DNA from: Alistipes sp.
GTDB lineage: Bacteria; Bacteroidota; Bacteroidia; Bacteroidales; Rikenellaceae
NCBI GenBank assembly: GCA_022511355.1
Contig: JAFLRS010000065.1
Span: forward strand, 1 to 9,550
Length of the DNA: 9,550 nucleotides
Reading direction: 5' to 3'
The translations under genes and the position numbers were made by a program. Every line of letters begins with the position of its first letter. The first letter of the stretch is position 1. Shown piece by piece: positions 8,584 to 9,550 of this stretch. Below the pieces are notes generated by a model that worked only from the letters and a program-made list of their open reading frames with translations, was not told the DNA's origin and did no database searches.

Positions 8584-9450
8584 ATGAACATTTTGATTTT
8601 TACGGTATTGACGTTGTGTGTCGTGGGCGTTGCGGCGGCAGTTCTGCTGTGGTTCGTGGCGAGCCGCTTCAAGGTCGAAGAGGACCCGCGCATCGACGTT
8701 GTTGAGAAGATGCTGCCGGGTGCGAACTGCGGCGGTTGCGGATTTGCCGGTTGTCGGGGAATGGCCGATGCATTGGTTGTCCGCGAGGATATCGCCGACC
8801 TTTACTGTCCGGTGGGCGGCGGCGACACCATGAAGGCTGTAGCCGAGTATTTGGGCAAGACGGCTCCCGAGAAGGAACCTCGCACGGCTACGGTGCGTTG
8901 CGGCGGCAGTTGCGGGAAGCGTCCCCGCACCAACACCTACAACGGAGCGGCTTCGTGTGCCGTGGCTTCGTCGCTTTATGCGGGCGAGACCGGCTGCGCA
9001 TTCGGATGCCTCGGTTACGGCGACTGCGTGGAAGCCTGCACCTTCGGCGCGATTTACATCGACGAGACGACCGGTCTGGCTGCCGTGGATGCCGACAAAT
9101 GTACGGCTTGCGGAGCCTGCGTGAAGGCTTGTCCGAAGGGCATCATCGAACTGCGCAAGAAGTGGCCCAAGAATCGTGCGGTATATGTGTCGTGCGTGTC
9201 GAAGGACAAGGGCGCAGTGGTGATGAAGGCTTGCAAGGCGGGCTGCATCGGATGTATGAAGTGCGTGAAGGTCTGCACGTTCGATGCCATTACGGTCGAG
9301 AACAATCTGGCGTTCATCGATTCGGACAAGTGCAAACTGTGCCGCAAGTGCGTGAATGAATGTCCCACAGGCGCTATTCGCCTCACAGGCATGGACCCGC
9401 TCCCCAAAGAGCCTAAAACCGTTCCCGCAGCGCAGCAGAACAACGCATAA
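8584..9450 (+). CDS. rnfB: Rnf complex subunit B, polyferredoxin
   Basis: It is the electron-entry subunit of the membrane ferredoxin:NAD+ oxidoreductase (Rnf), taking electrons from ferredoxin and passing them to the complex that pumps Na+ or H+. The protein has 288 residues. A single membrane anchor spans about 3-27. Next comes the Fe-S domain with Cys49, Cys52, Cys57 and Cys75 in NCGGCGFAGC and CPVGGG. A linker holds Cys106, Cys110 and Cys125. Cys138, Cys142, Cys148 and Cys152 follow, and then three ferredoxin-type motifs: CTACGACVKACP (173-184), CKAGCIGCMKCVKVC (217-231) and CKLCRKCVNECP (250-261). This long form with added cluster motifs is typical of anaerobes, compared with the shorter RnfB/RsxB of E. 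coli. It lies 31 bases after rseC and 36 before rnfC, with no promoter motif in either gap. Confidence 0.96.
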   Translation: MNILIFTVLTLCVVGVAAAVLLWFVASRFKVEEDPRIDVVEKMLPGANCGGCGFAGCRGMADALVVREDIADLYCPVGGGDTMKAVAEYLGKTAPEKEPRTATVRCGGSCGKRPRTNTYNGAASCAVASSLYAGETGCAFGCLGYGDCVEACTFGAIYIDETTGLAAVDADKCTACGACVKACPKGIIELRKKWPKNRAVYVSCVSKDKGAVVMKACKAGCIGCMKCVKVCTFDAITVENNLAFIDSDKCKLCRKCVNECPTGAIRLTGMDPLPKEPKTVPAAQQNNA

Positions 9451-9486
9451 TTCACAGAGGATAAATCAGAGAAACAGAGATAAACT

Positions 9487-9550
9487 ATGAAGACGTTTCC
9501 GATTGGCGGAGTACATCCGTCGGATGAGAAAAAATGGAGCAAGTCGAGTG
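9487..9550 (+). CDS. rnfC: Rnf complex subunit C, N-terminus only (runs off right edge)
   Basis: Only 21 codons are visible. The start MKTFPIGGVHPSDEKKWS matches the conserved opening of RnfC (TFxIGGxHPxxxK), the peripheral subunit that binds NAD(H) and FMN. Position directly after rnfB agrees with the usual rnfBCDGEA order. The catalytic and Fe-S parts lie outside the window. Confidence 0.88.
   Translation, partial: MKTFPIGGVHPSDEKKWSKSS

Overview
The window reads as ordinary chromosomal housekeeping DNA from a gut-type member of the Bacteroidetes. Its G+C content is visibly above one half, which together with the protein sequences suggests an Alistipes-like member of the Rikenellaceae. The genus is an inference. 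The phylum rests on the promoters, which show the Bacteroidetes -7 consensus TAnnTTTG four times upstream of genes, on A-rich rather than GGAGG ribosome sites, and on the rseC-rnfB-rnfC gene order.

Left part, minus strand (1-3340): a prolyl oligopeptidase (S9A) is followed after 8 bp by a monofunctional aspartate kinase that runs off the left edge. Their shared start region faces dapD. The divergent spacer (3341-3445) carries two back-to-back -7 elements around a 12-bp palindrome. Aspartate kinase (first step) and DapD (a middle step) both belong to the diaminopimelate/lysine pathway, so this divergent locus joins cell-wall/lysine precursor synthesis to a peptidase.

Middle part, plus strand (3446-6422): dapD and a biotin-protein ligase without a DNA-binding domain form one tight pair. 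A strong promoter then drives gcvH (lipoyl carrier H protein) followed by malate dehydrogenase.

Right part, plus strand (6423-9550): a 108-bp spacer holds a perfect 19-bp inverted repeat whose right arm contains a -7 promoter element. Then come nadE, rseC, rnfB and the first codons of rnfC, probably one operon. This links NAD synthesis with the ion-pumping ferredoxin:NAD+ oxidoreductase (Rnf), whose substrate is NAD(H).

No mobile element, CRISPR array, tRNA or rRNA, phage gene or defence gene is visible, and no gene-free stretch exceeds 300 bases. I do not see a new multigene system. The most notable observation is that the NadE amidotransferase domain has glycine where the glutaminase nucleophile cysteine should be, while the synthetase domain looks intact. 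Next in interest are the inverted repeat over the nadE promoter and the symmetric divergent promoter of dapD.
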